Shown here one piece after another: positions 10,058 to 19,636 of a stretch of DNA of 64,000 bases (position 1 is its first letter; each line of letters begins with the position of its first letter). The stretch lies in NCBI GenBank assembly GCA_037176885.1, contig JAWWNJ010000005.1, forward strand, positions 3,100,001 through 3,164,000. The letters are read 5' to 3'. Source of the stretch: Favolaschia claudopus. Its lineage: Eukaryota > Basidiomycota > Agaricomycetes > Agaricales > Mycenaceae. Position numbers and translations under genes: made by a program. The notes below the pieces were generated by a model. That model was not told the origin of the DNA, made no database searches, and worked only from the letters and a program-made list of their open reading frames with translations.

Positions 10058-13000
10058 ATGTCTGACTCCACCACTTCTGCATATCGCATTCAGCACCTCC
10101 TTGGCGAGGAAAACTATCCCACCTGGGCCGTGAAAATCATTGACATCCTCACGGATCAAAATCTGATCGACTACGTCACCGGCGATCTTCCGCGCCCCGA
10201 GCACACTCGCAACGCCGACGGTGAAATTGTTGATCCCCAGGGCACCGTAGCCAGGGAAATTGCGGCTTGGGATCGTAAGGACCGTCAGGCCCTCTCCCAA
10301 ATTCGACTTCGAGTCTCAGACGACCCATTGGTTTACATTACCAATTCCAAGACATCTTCGTCCGCTTGGAACACACTCTCCAACACCTATCAGCCGAAAG
10401 GTGTCATTGCCATTGTTTTACTTCGCCGACAACTTTCCCACCTCCACTGTGAGGAAGGTGGAAACATTGAAGAGCATATTCGCGCTCTTACCACCTTACG
10501 CACTAAGTTGGCATCTCTCGGCATTCAACTCACCGAGGAAGAGTTCTCTATCACACTCCTCACATCACTTCCGGATTCCTGGGACGCCTTCACTTCCGGC
10601 GTTGACACCAGTTCTCTCACGGACTCAACTGCACTTGTTGCTCGTATTCTCGAGCAGGACCGCCGTCGTAAAGCCAAACCTTCCTCCGACGAAGTCGCGC
10701 TTCCGGCCCAATCTCACAAACATAAAGGCAAACAAGCCAAATTCAACCCGAAGGTTACCTGCTTCGGTTGCGGCCGCATCGGCCATATTCACCCCGATTG
10801 TCGTGATACAAAGGCTGGGAAAACTTTCACTAAAGCCCAGAAAGACGAAAACACCCGCGAATCGAAGGAACGATATGCGAACAAGCATCATGCTCACGTT
10901 GCGCAACCATCTCCTTGCTCTCACGAGTCTCACTCTGACAGTGACGGCAACCACGATTTCGCATTTATGGCCCAAGACGGCAATTCACCACTTCCTCGCG
11001 GCGCCTGGATAGCTGATTCCGGCGCGAGTAAGCACATTCTTATGTCCAAAACTTCTTTCCAAACCTATTCCACCCTCGGTAACCACACCGTATCTGGTTT
11101 TGGAAGTGTCCGTTGCCACGGATCTGGCACGGCTGTTGTAGCCTCGCATGTCAAAAACTCGGCTTATAACATTACTCTACGGGACGCACTTCACGTTCCC
11201 GACGCACCCTACAACCTGATTTCTGTCGGCCGCATTGCCGACGCCGGATTTTCGATCCAATTTGATGGAGATTTCATGTATGTCTACACTAAGACCGGCA
11301 AGCGACAGGAAATCATGCGCGGCAAAAAGGTTGGAAACCTTTATCATGTTAAGATCACACATGCCGCCTCTCGGAACGCTCCTGCCGAACGTACGGCTCC
11401 ATCACCGGCTTTTACAGCCGCACCTTCTACTGTTGATCCACCGGCGATTCCAGCGGAAACTCCCGCTGCCAAACCATCTACTTTTACACCCGTCTTTGCC
11501 GCCGTGTCTCCAATTCATTCTTGGGACAAATGGCACCGTATCTTTGGCCACATCTCTCCGGCCTCAATCAAAATGCTGAAAACCAACGACATGGTTGAAG
11601 GCATGAATGTTGATTTGAATTCGACCCCTTCCGCTCAATGCAAGGCCTGCGTCGATGCCAAATCCCACGTTACTCCATTCCCATCGGAATCTGAGCGCGA
11701 TTACACGGAAATCGGCCAGATTACTTTCTCTGATGTTTGGGGACCGTCTCGCATCACCGGCATCTCCCATGACCGGTACTACATCAGCTTCACTGATGGT
11801 GCTTCCCGCCGCACCACACTTAACTTCATGAAGAAGCGCACGGAGGTTCTGCCTAGGATCAAGGATTACGACGCCTATATCTTAAACCAAACCGGCAAAC
11901 ATCTTCGCATTTTTCACTGTGACAATGCTAAGGAATACATTTCCGACGAAGCGCGCACATTCTTTAGTTCCAAAGGCATTCGCCTCGAACTCACGGCTCC
12001 CTATTCCCCTCAACAAAATGGTGTTGCGGAGCGACTCAACCGCACTCTCATTGAGCATGCCCGAGCTATGCTCGCTGCTCGTAAAATACCTCTTTTTCTT
12101 TGGCCCGAAGCCGTCGCGTACGCCACTTACCTGAAAAATCGGTCTCCCACGCGCGCTCTCGGCGACAAAATTACACCAGACGAAGCTTTTTGGGGCACGA
12201 AACCCAATGTTGCTGCACTTCAAGAATTTGGTTCACCTTGTGAAGTCTTGCAGCAAGGTCCCACTGGTCCTAAAATCGGTGTCAAAACGAAATCCTGCAT
12301 TTTCGTAGGTCTTTCAGACGAGTCTCGAGCGTGGAGATACTACAATCCCGCTACTCGTCAAGTTCTTACTTCCCGAAACATTACTTTCATCGAAGATGCC
12401 GACCCTACCAGCGCTCCACCTCCGCCTCAGCTCAAGGGGGAGAACAACACTTCTATCCCTCCACCTACAATTGAGCAAGAGGCTCCAGCGCCTGCTCCTA
12501 CACCTATTTCGAGCATTTCAACCCCCAGCACGCTCACTCCACTTCCTTCTCGCGAGTCCACGCCGAATTCCACTCCATCGGCAACTCGGAAGGCGCCGCG
12601 CGACATTAACAGCGCTATCACCGAAGAGAATATTATTCTCGGACCGCGTACACGTAAATATGCGCATCCCGACAGCGCTCATCTCAGCTACGCTTTTCCC
12701 GCATCGTCTGATCCCATCTCCAACGACCCTCTCACAGTCAAAGAGGCACAGTCTCGCTCCGATTGGCCTGAATGGGAAAAAGCTATGGACGAGGAAATGA
12801 ATCAACTTCGCCAACTCGGCACTTTCACATACACCTCACTTCCCCGCGACAGAACCGCCGTTGCATCTAAATGGGTTTTTCGTGTCAAACGTGACACAGA
12901 CGGCAATATTATTCGCTATAAAGCCAGGCTCGTCGCCAAAGGCTTCTCACAAATTCCTGGTGTTGATTACGACGAAACTTTCGCACCCGTCGTCCGAATG

Positions 13001-14266
13001 GAAACAATCCGCTTGCTTCTTTCTCTCGCCGCTCGCTACAATCTCGACATCCACGTTGTCGATGTAATCGGCGCCTATCTCAACGGCAAACTTGATGAAG
13101 AGATATACATGCAGCAGCCCGAACTTTATCACGACGGCACTACCAAAGTCTGCAAACTTGCCAAAGCAATCTATGGACTTAAGCAGTCCGGCCGCGTCTG
13201 GAATATAGAACTCAACACTTCTTTCCTTGCCCACGGTTACATTCGACTTCTCTCGGACCAATGCGTCTACATTAAGCGCAACGGAACCGACATCACTATC
13301 ATCGCCGTCCACGTCGACGATATGACGATTCTCACGTCCTCCCCAGCTCTCATGGCCGCCGCCGAGGCTGAACTCGAATCTATGTTCAACATCAAAAAGC
13401 TCGGACCTATCCGCCAGCTTTTAGGCATGGAAATCACTCGCAACGCTGATGGTTCAATTTTCCTGAGCCAATCTCAGTACATTGCAAAATCCCTCGAGCA
13501 ATTCAACATGCACAATTCTACTCCGGTTTCTACCCCCATGGATCCACACGTTAAATTGGTCAAGACTTCCGAATCAGAACTCTATCCCCTTGTCCGGGAC
13601 GTCTATCAACAAATGGTTGGCCGCCTTATGTACCTCGCTGTCACCACTCGACCCGACATTGCCTTTGCGGTTCAGACCCTTTCTCAATTCAATTTGAACC
13701 CCAGTCCAGCTCACCTCACCGCTGTAAAGCGCGTTTTTCGCTATCTTCGCGGCACAATCAATCTTGGCATTAAATTCACTTCGGACGAACATTCCGTTGT
13801 TGAATTATTCTCCGATGCTGATTGGGCAAACTCGCCCGATGACCGTAGATCCATCACTGGCTACCTCTCCGTCCTTGCAGGGGGAGTCGTGACTTGGAGC
13901 TCTAAAAAGCAGCCTACCACCGCTCTTTCGAGCATGGAAGCCGAATATATGGCTCTTGCCGCTGCAACACGTGAAGCCTTGTGGCTTCGCACCATCCTTT
14001 CCGAACTCGGTTTTCCTTCCACTCTTCCAACTCATATTTCTGTCGACAATCACGGCACTATCTCCTTCGCCCAGAACTCAGGATTCCACGCCCGTTCTAA
14101 ACACATTGATGTTAGGCACCACTTCGTTCGGGAAAGACTTACTTCTCGCGAGGTATCAGTTTCCTATTGCCCTACCTCGGAAAATACCGCCGACTTGTTC
14201 ACCAAGGCTCTTGACAAGTCCAAGCACGAGTACTTCGTCTCTCGTCTCGGTATGGCTCGTGCTTGA
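10058..14266 (+). CDS. copia gag-pol polyprotein
   Basis: One uninterrupted frame of 1402 codons carries the whole retrotransposition machinery. Order: a gag capsid domain of the UBN2/copia type (about 10-220); a CCHC zinc knuckle CFGCGRIGHIHPDC (about 235-248) for RNA packaging; aspartic protease with IADSGAS (catalytic Asp near 320); a GAG-pre-integrase zinc region WHRIFGH; integrase with a D-D-E triad (Asp near 558 in SDVWGP, Asp near 622 in CDNAKEY, Glu near 657 in QNGVAERLN); reverse transcriptase with KARLVAKGF and the catalytic HVDD (about 1085-1088); and RNase H ending in SSMEAEYMAL. An upstream TTG also lies in frame, but ATTATGTCT at 10058 is the first ATG. All catalytic residues checked are present, so the copy may be active. 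Confidence 0.92.
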   Translation: MSDSTTSAYRIQHLLGEENYPTWAVKIIDILTDQNLIDYVTGDLPRPEHTRNADGEIVDPQGTVAREIAAWDRKDRQALSQIRLRVSDDPLVYITNSKTSSSAWNTLSNTYQPKGVIAIVLLRRQLSHLHCEEGGNIEEHIRALTTLRTKLASLGIQLTEEEFSITLLTSLPDSWDAFTSGVDTSSLTDSTALVARILEQDRRRKAKPSSDEVALPAQSHKHKGKQAKFNPKVTCFGCGRIGHIHPDCRDTKAGKTFTKAQKDENTRESKERYANKHHAHVAQPSPCSHESHSDSDGNHDFAFMAQDGNSPLPRGAWIADSGASKHILMSKTSFQTYSTLGNHTVSGFGSVRCHGSGTAVVASHVKNSAYNITLRDALHVPDAPYNLISVGRIADAGFSIQFDGDFMYVYTKTGKRQEIMRGKKVGNLYHVKITHAASRNAPAERTAPSPAFTAAPSTVDPPAIPAETPAAKPSTFTPVFAAVSPIHSWDKWHRIFGHISPASIKMLKTNDMVEGMNVDLNSTPSAQCKACVDAKSHVTPFPSESERDYTEIGQITFSDVWGPSRITGISHDRYYISFTDGASRRTTLNFMKKRTEVLPRIKDYDAYILNQTGKHLRIFHCDNAKEYISDEARTFFSSKGIRLELTAPYSPQQNGVAERLNRTLIEHARAMLAARKIPLFLWPEAVAYATYLKNRSPTRALGDKITPDEAFWGTKPNVAALQEFGSPCEVLQQGPTGPKIGVKTKSCIFVGLSDESRAWRYYNPATRQVLTSRNITFIEDADPTSAPPPPQLKGENNTSIPPPTIEQEAPAPAPTPISSISTPSTLTPLPSRESTPNSTPSATRKAPRDINSAITEENIILGPRTRKYAHPDSAHLSYAFPASSDPISNDPLTVKEAQSRSDWPEWEKAMDEEMNQLRQLGTFTYTSLPRDRTAVASKWVFRVKRDTDGNIIRYKARLVAKGFSQIPGVDYDETFAPVVRMETIRLLLSLAARYNLDIHVVDVIGAYLNGKLDEEIYMQQPELYHDGTTKVCKLAKAIYGLKQSGRVWNIELNTSFLAHGYIRLLSDQCVYIKRNGTDITIIAVHVDDMTILTSSPALMAAAEAELESMFNIKKLGPIRQLLGMEITRNADGSIFLSQSQYIAKSLEQFNMHNSTPVSTPMDPHVKLVKTSESELYPLVRDVYQQMVGRLMYLAVTTRPDIAFAVQTLSQFNLNPSPAHLTAVKRVFRYLRGTINLGIKFTSDEHSVVELFSDADWANSPDDRRSITGYLSVLAGGVVTWSSKKQPTTALSSMEAEYMALAAATREALWLRTILSELGFPSTLPTHISVDNHGTISFAQNSGFHARSKHIDVRHHFVRERLTSREVSVSYCPTSENTADLFTKALDKSKHEYFVSRLGMARA

Positions 14267-14273
14267 GGGGGAG

Positions 14274-14495
14274 TATTGTCATATTATCACATTCCATTCT
14301 ATCCTGTACATTATATTACTGATACATTCCTATCCTACATTTCCCTATCTTCCTACTCCCGAGACCTGACTCCATTACATATCTCATTCCCCTTTGTCTC
14401 ATCTATCTACATGTATAAAAGCTCTAGCTAGCTCACCTCAATATTATCATCTTATCCTGTTCACTTCCATCGCACTCCGCGCTCAGTTCACAAAA
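14274..14495 (+). repeat. 3' LTR of the copia element
   Basis: 222 bp, read as identical to the 5' LTR, directly after the GGGGGAG polypurine tract and followed by the AATAG target duplicate. Confidence 0.92.
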
Positions 14496-14738
14496 AATAG
14501 TACGCTGCGACCCAAGCTGCATGCATATGAGAGAGCTCGAGAAATAGAATGCTGTGATAAAGCGACGGCCATCGAGAGCGGGTTTGCGCTCATTGCCCGG
14601 GCAGATGGAAGCATGGGGCAGGTAGCCACGAGAGTGCCCAAAGAGGTCGCACGGTTGCAAAAACTCCAGAGATCCACGAGAATCTAGGGCAGACCTGAGG
14701 AAGGTGGAGGGAAAAGTGAAGGTGCTGATGCCGTAACA

Positions 14739-15119
14739 TCATCGAGGATCAACCATTCGGAAAGATCCGATGCTCTTTGCTTCCCACCACCAACCACCAA
14801 CGAGCTCGGCGATACTTTGGAATACTGCGTCGTCTTCTGAATCAAGGGACACTCGAACCTGGCTTTCCACTTCTCCCGAATCCATGTCTATTCTGTGCTC
14901 TCCCAGCAGCTGGCGGGCCCTCGGTGACGCAAACTTAGTGGTCAAAAATCTCGAATCTTTGCTCGTACTTATTCCAATTTCTGAATTTCCCAGCACCGCC
15001 AGCCTCTGCTTTCCCTCCGGGTTTCATATGCTTCTCAGCTTGACGATATCCGCAGTATTACCGTAACCCGAGGCAGGCGCCCTCTCAAACCAAAACTTAT
15101 CGGACAAACCATCGACATA
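14739..15119 (-). pseudogene. unidentified open frame with one internal stop
   Basis: On the minus strand one frame runs from 15119 to a stop at 14739 (127 codons), interrupted only by TGA at 15026-15024, where the neighbouring residues read KLRSI(stop)NPEGKQRL. The translation has protein-like composition (a DKFWFERAPASGYG segment, a middle LLGEHRID, and an ELVGGWWWEAK segment near the end) and no ATG at its start, so it would be an internal or last exon. I do not recognise the family. It could be a decayed gene or chance. Confidence 0.25.
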
Positions 15120-15708
15120 CTACCGACTGGCTAGTCACATTTTCTCGAGAAACGGATGCGGAATCAAGCGCGAATTTAATCAAGATTCGAAGACGTTTCA
15201 ACCCATCTCAGCCCTGCTCGTGCTTCCGAGCCGCTGCGTAATCTCGTTCATGCAATAGCGAATTTCTTTGCGCTGGAATGAAGCTCGCCGGAACTCCGAG
15301 TCGTCGATCTGTTCTCAGTACTTACTTGGCACTGGACATCGCAAACGCTTTCCGAATTTGGATCGAAATCCCGAACGTTTCAGACCCGCTCGTTGGGATT
15401 GGTTCATTATCCGGGTTATGGTGCCCGATGGGGAACATGCTCTAAACTACAGCACGGTCACGCCATCGCCCTCTGTTTGAGCATTCAGTCCACAGCTTGG
15501 AATTCCGGATCGCATCCAACCGACCTTCAGGATACGTCGCGTCCAATCCTATATAATCCGGGACTGCCGAGTCGAGCCTGCACAATTCGAGTCGTCGTTC
15601 CCTCTTCTTCATTCAATATCTCTGATCTCATTTGTCTGCTTTCGTAAAATCGAGGACTCAGAGTCAACCAGTCTTCAAAATCCACGCCTTATTCTGTCAC
15701 ATTTTTGG
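15120..15708 (+). promoter_or_regulatory. upstream region of the short-chain dehydrogenase gene
   Basis: No gene seen. A TATATAA at 15550-15556 lies about 155 nt upstream of the ATG at 15709 and could be the core promoter if the 5' UTR is about 120 nt. Nothing else recognised. Confidence 0.35.
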
Positions 15709-16994
15709 ATGGCTCCTCTCATCTTGGAAAAGAATCTTCCCGACCTCCATGGTAAGGTGGTAATCGTGACCGGTGGAAAGTACGTCCGCCGCTTCCCCAT
15801 CTTACCATCCATACCAATCTAATTCCACACACTCTCTAATCTCTCCAGTACGGGTATCGGATACGCTACCATCCAAATCCTCGCTCGTCGCGGAGCAAAA
15901 GTGTACATGGCCGCACGAAACGAATCTCGCGCCAAAGAAGCCATCTACAAGATGCAATCTGACTCAAAGGGGCTGGGAGAGGGCAGCGTCGAGTGGCTTG
16001 AGCTCGACCTTTCGGATCCGCGCTCCGCTGCGCGTGCGGCTCAGACGTTCTTGGGGAAGGAACGGCGGTTGGATATGTTGATTAATAATGCTGCCGTGTG
16101 AGCCGTCTTTAACATCGACTTGAAATTGCCGGGCGCTGCTTGGCTAACTCTTGTCGGCGTGCTCAGGAGCTCCGGCCCTTTTAAACTCACCCCGGATGGG
16201 TTGCTGGATATCATGGTGACAAAGTAAGTAGGGTTTTGTTAAGATTATTCATTCGATTTAGCGCAAACTCACGATTCATTGCCCTTGAAGCTACCTCAGC
16301 CATGTCATTCTAATCAACGGATTGCTCCCATTACTCAAACAAACGGCTGCAGAGCCCAATTCCGATGTTCGCATCGTTGCCGTATGTTTACCGCCTATTA
16401 TCTTCCTTTGAACCTTCCATTGAGTCAACGATTACAAATTTCCAGCTCACCTCAGCAGCCCATACCATGGTTAATCCCGAGACGTTCGCGACGAAGGAAT
16501 CTTTGAACAGGCAGTATGGTGATTCCATGAAGGGGTATCTGACCACATACGGTATGTCAGGCGCAGCAACCATTTATTCTTCTTCACCAATTCAATTTAA
16601 TAACCATCCGCTACCGTCATCCACAGGAAACACCAAACTCGCCATCATCCTCCACATCAAAGCCCTCCAAAAACGACTCTCACATACGAGTATCACCTGT
16701 GTCTCCGTCCACCCCGGCGCGATCACCACCGCAGGCGGGCAGAAATTCGTTCGGAGTTTACCGCTTGTTGGGTGGGGTGTGGCGAAGGTGTTGATGCCGA
16801 TGGTGTTTGGGTCGTGGGAGGAGGGGGCGTTGACGGTGTTGTATGCTGCTGTTGCTGGGCCGAGGGATGGGTTAAGAGGGGAGTATGTGACGCCGAAGGG
16901 GATTGAGAAGCCGTCGAAGGAGGCGAGGGATGAGAGGTTGAGTGAGGAGGTGTATGAGACGACGGAGAGGGTTGTGAGGGAGTTGGGGTTGTGA
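15709..16994 (+). CDS. short-chain dehydrogenase/reductase (retinol dehydrogenase-like)
   Basis: Six exons join in phase: 15709-15779, 15849-16097, 16167-16223, 16291-16381, 16446-16551 and 16627-16994, encoding 313 residues. The Rossmann cofactor motif TGGNTGIGYAT spans the first intron (about residues 21-31). The LINNAAV motif ends exon 2, and NYLSHVIL opens exon 4. A LTSAAH segment supplies the catalytic Ser region, and the Y-x3-K pair appears as YGNTK across intron 5. A C-terminal PGAITT segment is also typical. This is the classical NAD(P)-dependent SDR fold of the retinol dehydrogenase/WW-oxidoreductase-like group common in fungi. It oxidises or reduces an alcohol/carbonyl; the substrate is unknown. 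There is no signal peptide and no clear membrane anchor. Neighbouring genes give no pathway context. Confidence 0.88.
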
Positions 16995-18622
16995 GAGGCG
17001 CTTTGGTTGTGAAAATGTTCAGTGTTATTTTTGATTTTTGCACCATTTTTCGCGAAAGTTCGGCAACATGCATCGAAGATTCGACTTGACGAGCCAAGGA
17101 CTTGAGTTGCAATTTGTAAGAATAGAATCCCATGTTTAGTGGTGCTAATTAAATTTCTTAATGGTTGATGTCAAGGTGAGGACACATCCGGAACGTTCCG
17201 GCATATTGATATGATCGGACCATTGATTGTATTTTCGGGCGAAGTGACCCACTTCAAACTTGCTCCTCACGATTGCTCTTTCGCCCACCAAAGGAGGGCG
17301 CCGTCCGTACTCGGTCAACAAATTCGGCCCGCGGTGGTACGCCGTCCTCGCTTCTCGCACGATACACGAGGTACGTGCGGCTCGTCTTTGTTCAGTGCTT
17401 GGACTATGTCTTCAATCTTGTGAGGTACGAGCAAATCGATATAGCGTCTGTCTTGGAGAGACTATGCTTGGACTGCTGAGCACACCGACTCGGAACCCTC
17501 TTCCATTGAATTTACTTATTCCCTTCTTCCACGTGGATTTCTGGTCAAAACACTGCAGCTGCAGCTTCGTTTCTGTCCGCCTCACCTGAACCTGTTGGTC
17601 GACTATTTTCTTTGCTGTGTTCTTCTGGCCCATCCCAATCCGAGCCCAATCCGAGCGCCAGCCAAGCCAATCCGACTCTCCCGCTGTAGTGCAGCCGAAG
17701 GCGGCGTATGGAACTTATGCGGTGGTGGACGTAGGTAGTCGATTCGTTCGGATGAGCCCCCTGAACACACTGCCTCATAAGTACTTACTAAGATACATAG
17801 GTACTTCCTTCTATCGTTTTTTTTTTTCAAATTTTCTTCGTAGCAGTGGCAATGTCATTGCTGCACGTAGAAAATATCGCTATGCGAGTTGGACTCAGCC
17901 GAGCCGCAGGTAAGCTGAAGAGAACAGAAAGTTAGAGCAATTGACACTCAGGCCTCCTGGTCCTTCATTGTGTATTCAGTCTCATTGTGTTTCGGGACCT
18001 TTAGTCGGGTCAGCGCATCAGGCGCATCATATCAATCGTCGGAAGATTCCGAGCATAGATTTAGACGATTGATCGTATCGTTACGCGTGCGGCGTGACAC
18101 GAGGTGACTCGCTTGTCCTCTCCCTTCTCGTCCTCCGTCCACTGTGGCAGAATAGTGACCTCGCAAAAGCTCTGACGCACCGGTCCCGGCTTGAAAACTC
18201 TTCATTTATTTATGAAAAACGAACATCAAGCACTCGGTGACTCGACGGTGAGTATGCTACCTCGATTCAAGATCTTCGAAGTGGGGCCTGGAGGAATTTA
18301 GAGGGGCGTATGAAGGGTATGGAGGTAAGTATGAATCAGAAAAGGGTCATACATCTCAGTACTCTGATGTTAATAGCAGCTATGTGTCGCACCCAAGTGC
18401 AAAATTTTCTTGCAACACAACTGGCTTCGTGAGTCGCTATTGCTGCCGCCACCGACTCTCTTCCTCGTTCTGCGTTTGAGTTTTTTCCGGGGGCCCGAGT
18501 AGCGACGACGGAGTACTCGGAGCACATTATAATACGTGAAAGGAACCAGTTTTGTTTCGGCCCAAGCCGATCTCAATTGCCTCTTGAATCACACTACGTC
18601 TTCCGCCACCACACGAAGAAAG
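16995..18622. other. intergenic region, no gene supported
   Basis: About 1.6 kb with short frames only on both strands. None shows conserved motifs or a consistent splice pattern. Confidence 0.5.
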
Positions 18623-19153
18623 ATGGAAACGTCGCCACCCAATCGCCACCATCCAGAATGTGCGTTTATTGTGTTTCTATATTACTTCAATGTTGGACAG
18701 TAATGATGCGATCTCGCTTATCACCGAGAAACTGGAGACAACCTCTCTTTCACTCTCCTCGTGGCGTAGTCTGTGCTTCGAGTGAGTCAATTTCACTCAA
18801 GTCCAACTGGAACATATCTGAAATTTACTGATCTCGCAGAAGGAGTCGTTGCCCGATGGGAAATTCAAGGAATCGCGCCTCATATTCCACAATATCGCGT
18901 AAATGAAACACATCTGCCCGTCCGGTTTGCTTTTTCCCCTTCTTTCCACCCCTCCTTTCCGTTCAGTCGTTCATGTTCTATTTGCATCCCTCACTACAGC
19001 CTCTGTGGATAGACCTCTCTGCACTCGATTTCATGGTGCCTGCGTGCGCTGAAGTGCTATGGATGACACTAGGAGCAGCGGTATATCGCCACGTAAGTCG
19101 CAGTTATTCCAGATAGCTCATATTAACAGCTTTCTACCTTGATTGAGAAATAG
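18623..19153 (+). CDS. possible small five-exon gene of unknown function
   Basis: Five short exons with GT-AG borders join in phase: 18623-18659, 18701-18781, 18840-18898, 19000-19092 and 19130-19153, ending in TAG, for 97 residues. The best-looking part is exon 4, PLWIDLSALDF...ACAEVLWMTLG. In exon 2 a different reading frame (beginning LDSNDAISLITEK) also looks protein-like, so exon choice is insecure. No family is recognised. It could equally be the remains of a longer gene. Confidence 0.25.
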
Positions 19154-19636
19154 GGATGGGATGCAGGGAGTCGGAGGGTATCGTCGCCGCACATCCATCC
19201 CACGATTGCAGCGGACTTCGCCCTCGCCGAATATAAACGGTGACCGCAGTTGAATCGCAGCCCAGAGTTCAGTCGCCGAAGCAGAAGGTCAACTCTGCCC
19301 GTGAGCGTCAAAAAACTCGTTGAATAATATCTCAATATGCGTCTGATGCAGTGTCCTAGAACATACGTGCACGCGCGTGGCTCTTTGTGCGAATAAATGT
19401 TCTATTGCTAGGCGAGCCATGCGAATTTGCATCTGACTGTTCTGTTAATCAAAATTGAAGCAGGCCGCTGGCGCTATTTGGAAGGTATCCGTTGACAGAT
19501 GATATCTTTCAGGAATCAGATCAACGTCGACTTATATACTTAGGTCTGTGCTACATAAGCCGAGCAGACAAGACACACCCCGGTCAGTAGACGCACGAGC
19601 ACCGAACACCGTCTGTTCACTATTATCGAGCTGCGT

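Larger units (their letters stand above)
9665..14500 (+). mobile_element. Ty1/copia LTR retrotransposon with 5-bp target-site duplication
   Basis: A complete element from 9670 to 14495 (4826 bp) flanked by AATAG at 9665-9669 and 14496-14500. It has 222-bp LTRs at both ends, a primer-binding site directly after the left LTR, one long gag-pol frame (10058-14266) and a GGGGGAG polypurine tract (14267-14273) directly before the right LTR. Protease, integrase, reverse transcriptase, RNase H order identifies copia rather than gypsy. LTRs that read as identical and an uninterrupted frame imply a very recent insertion. Confidence 0.92.
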
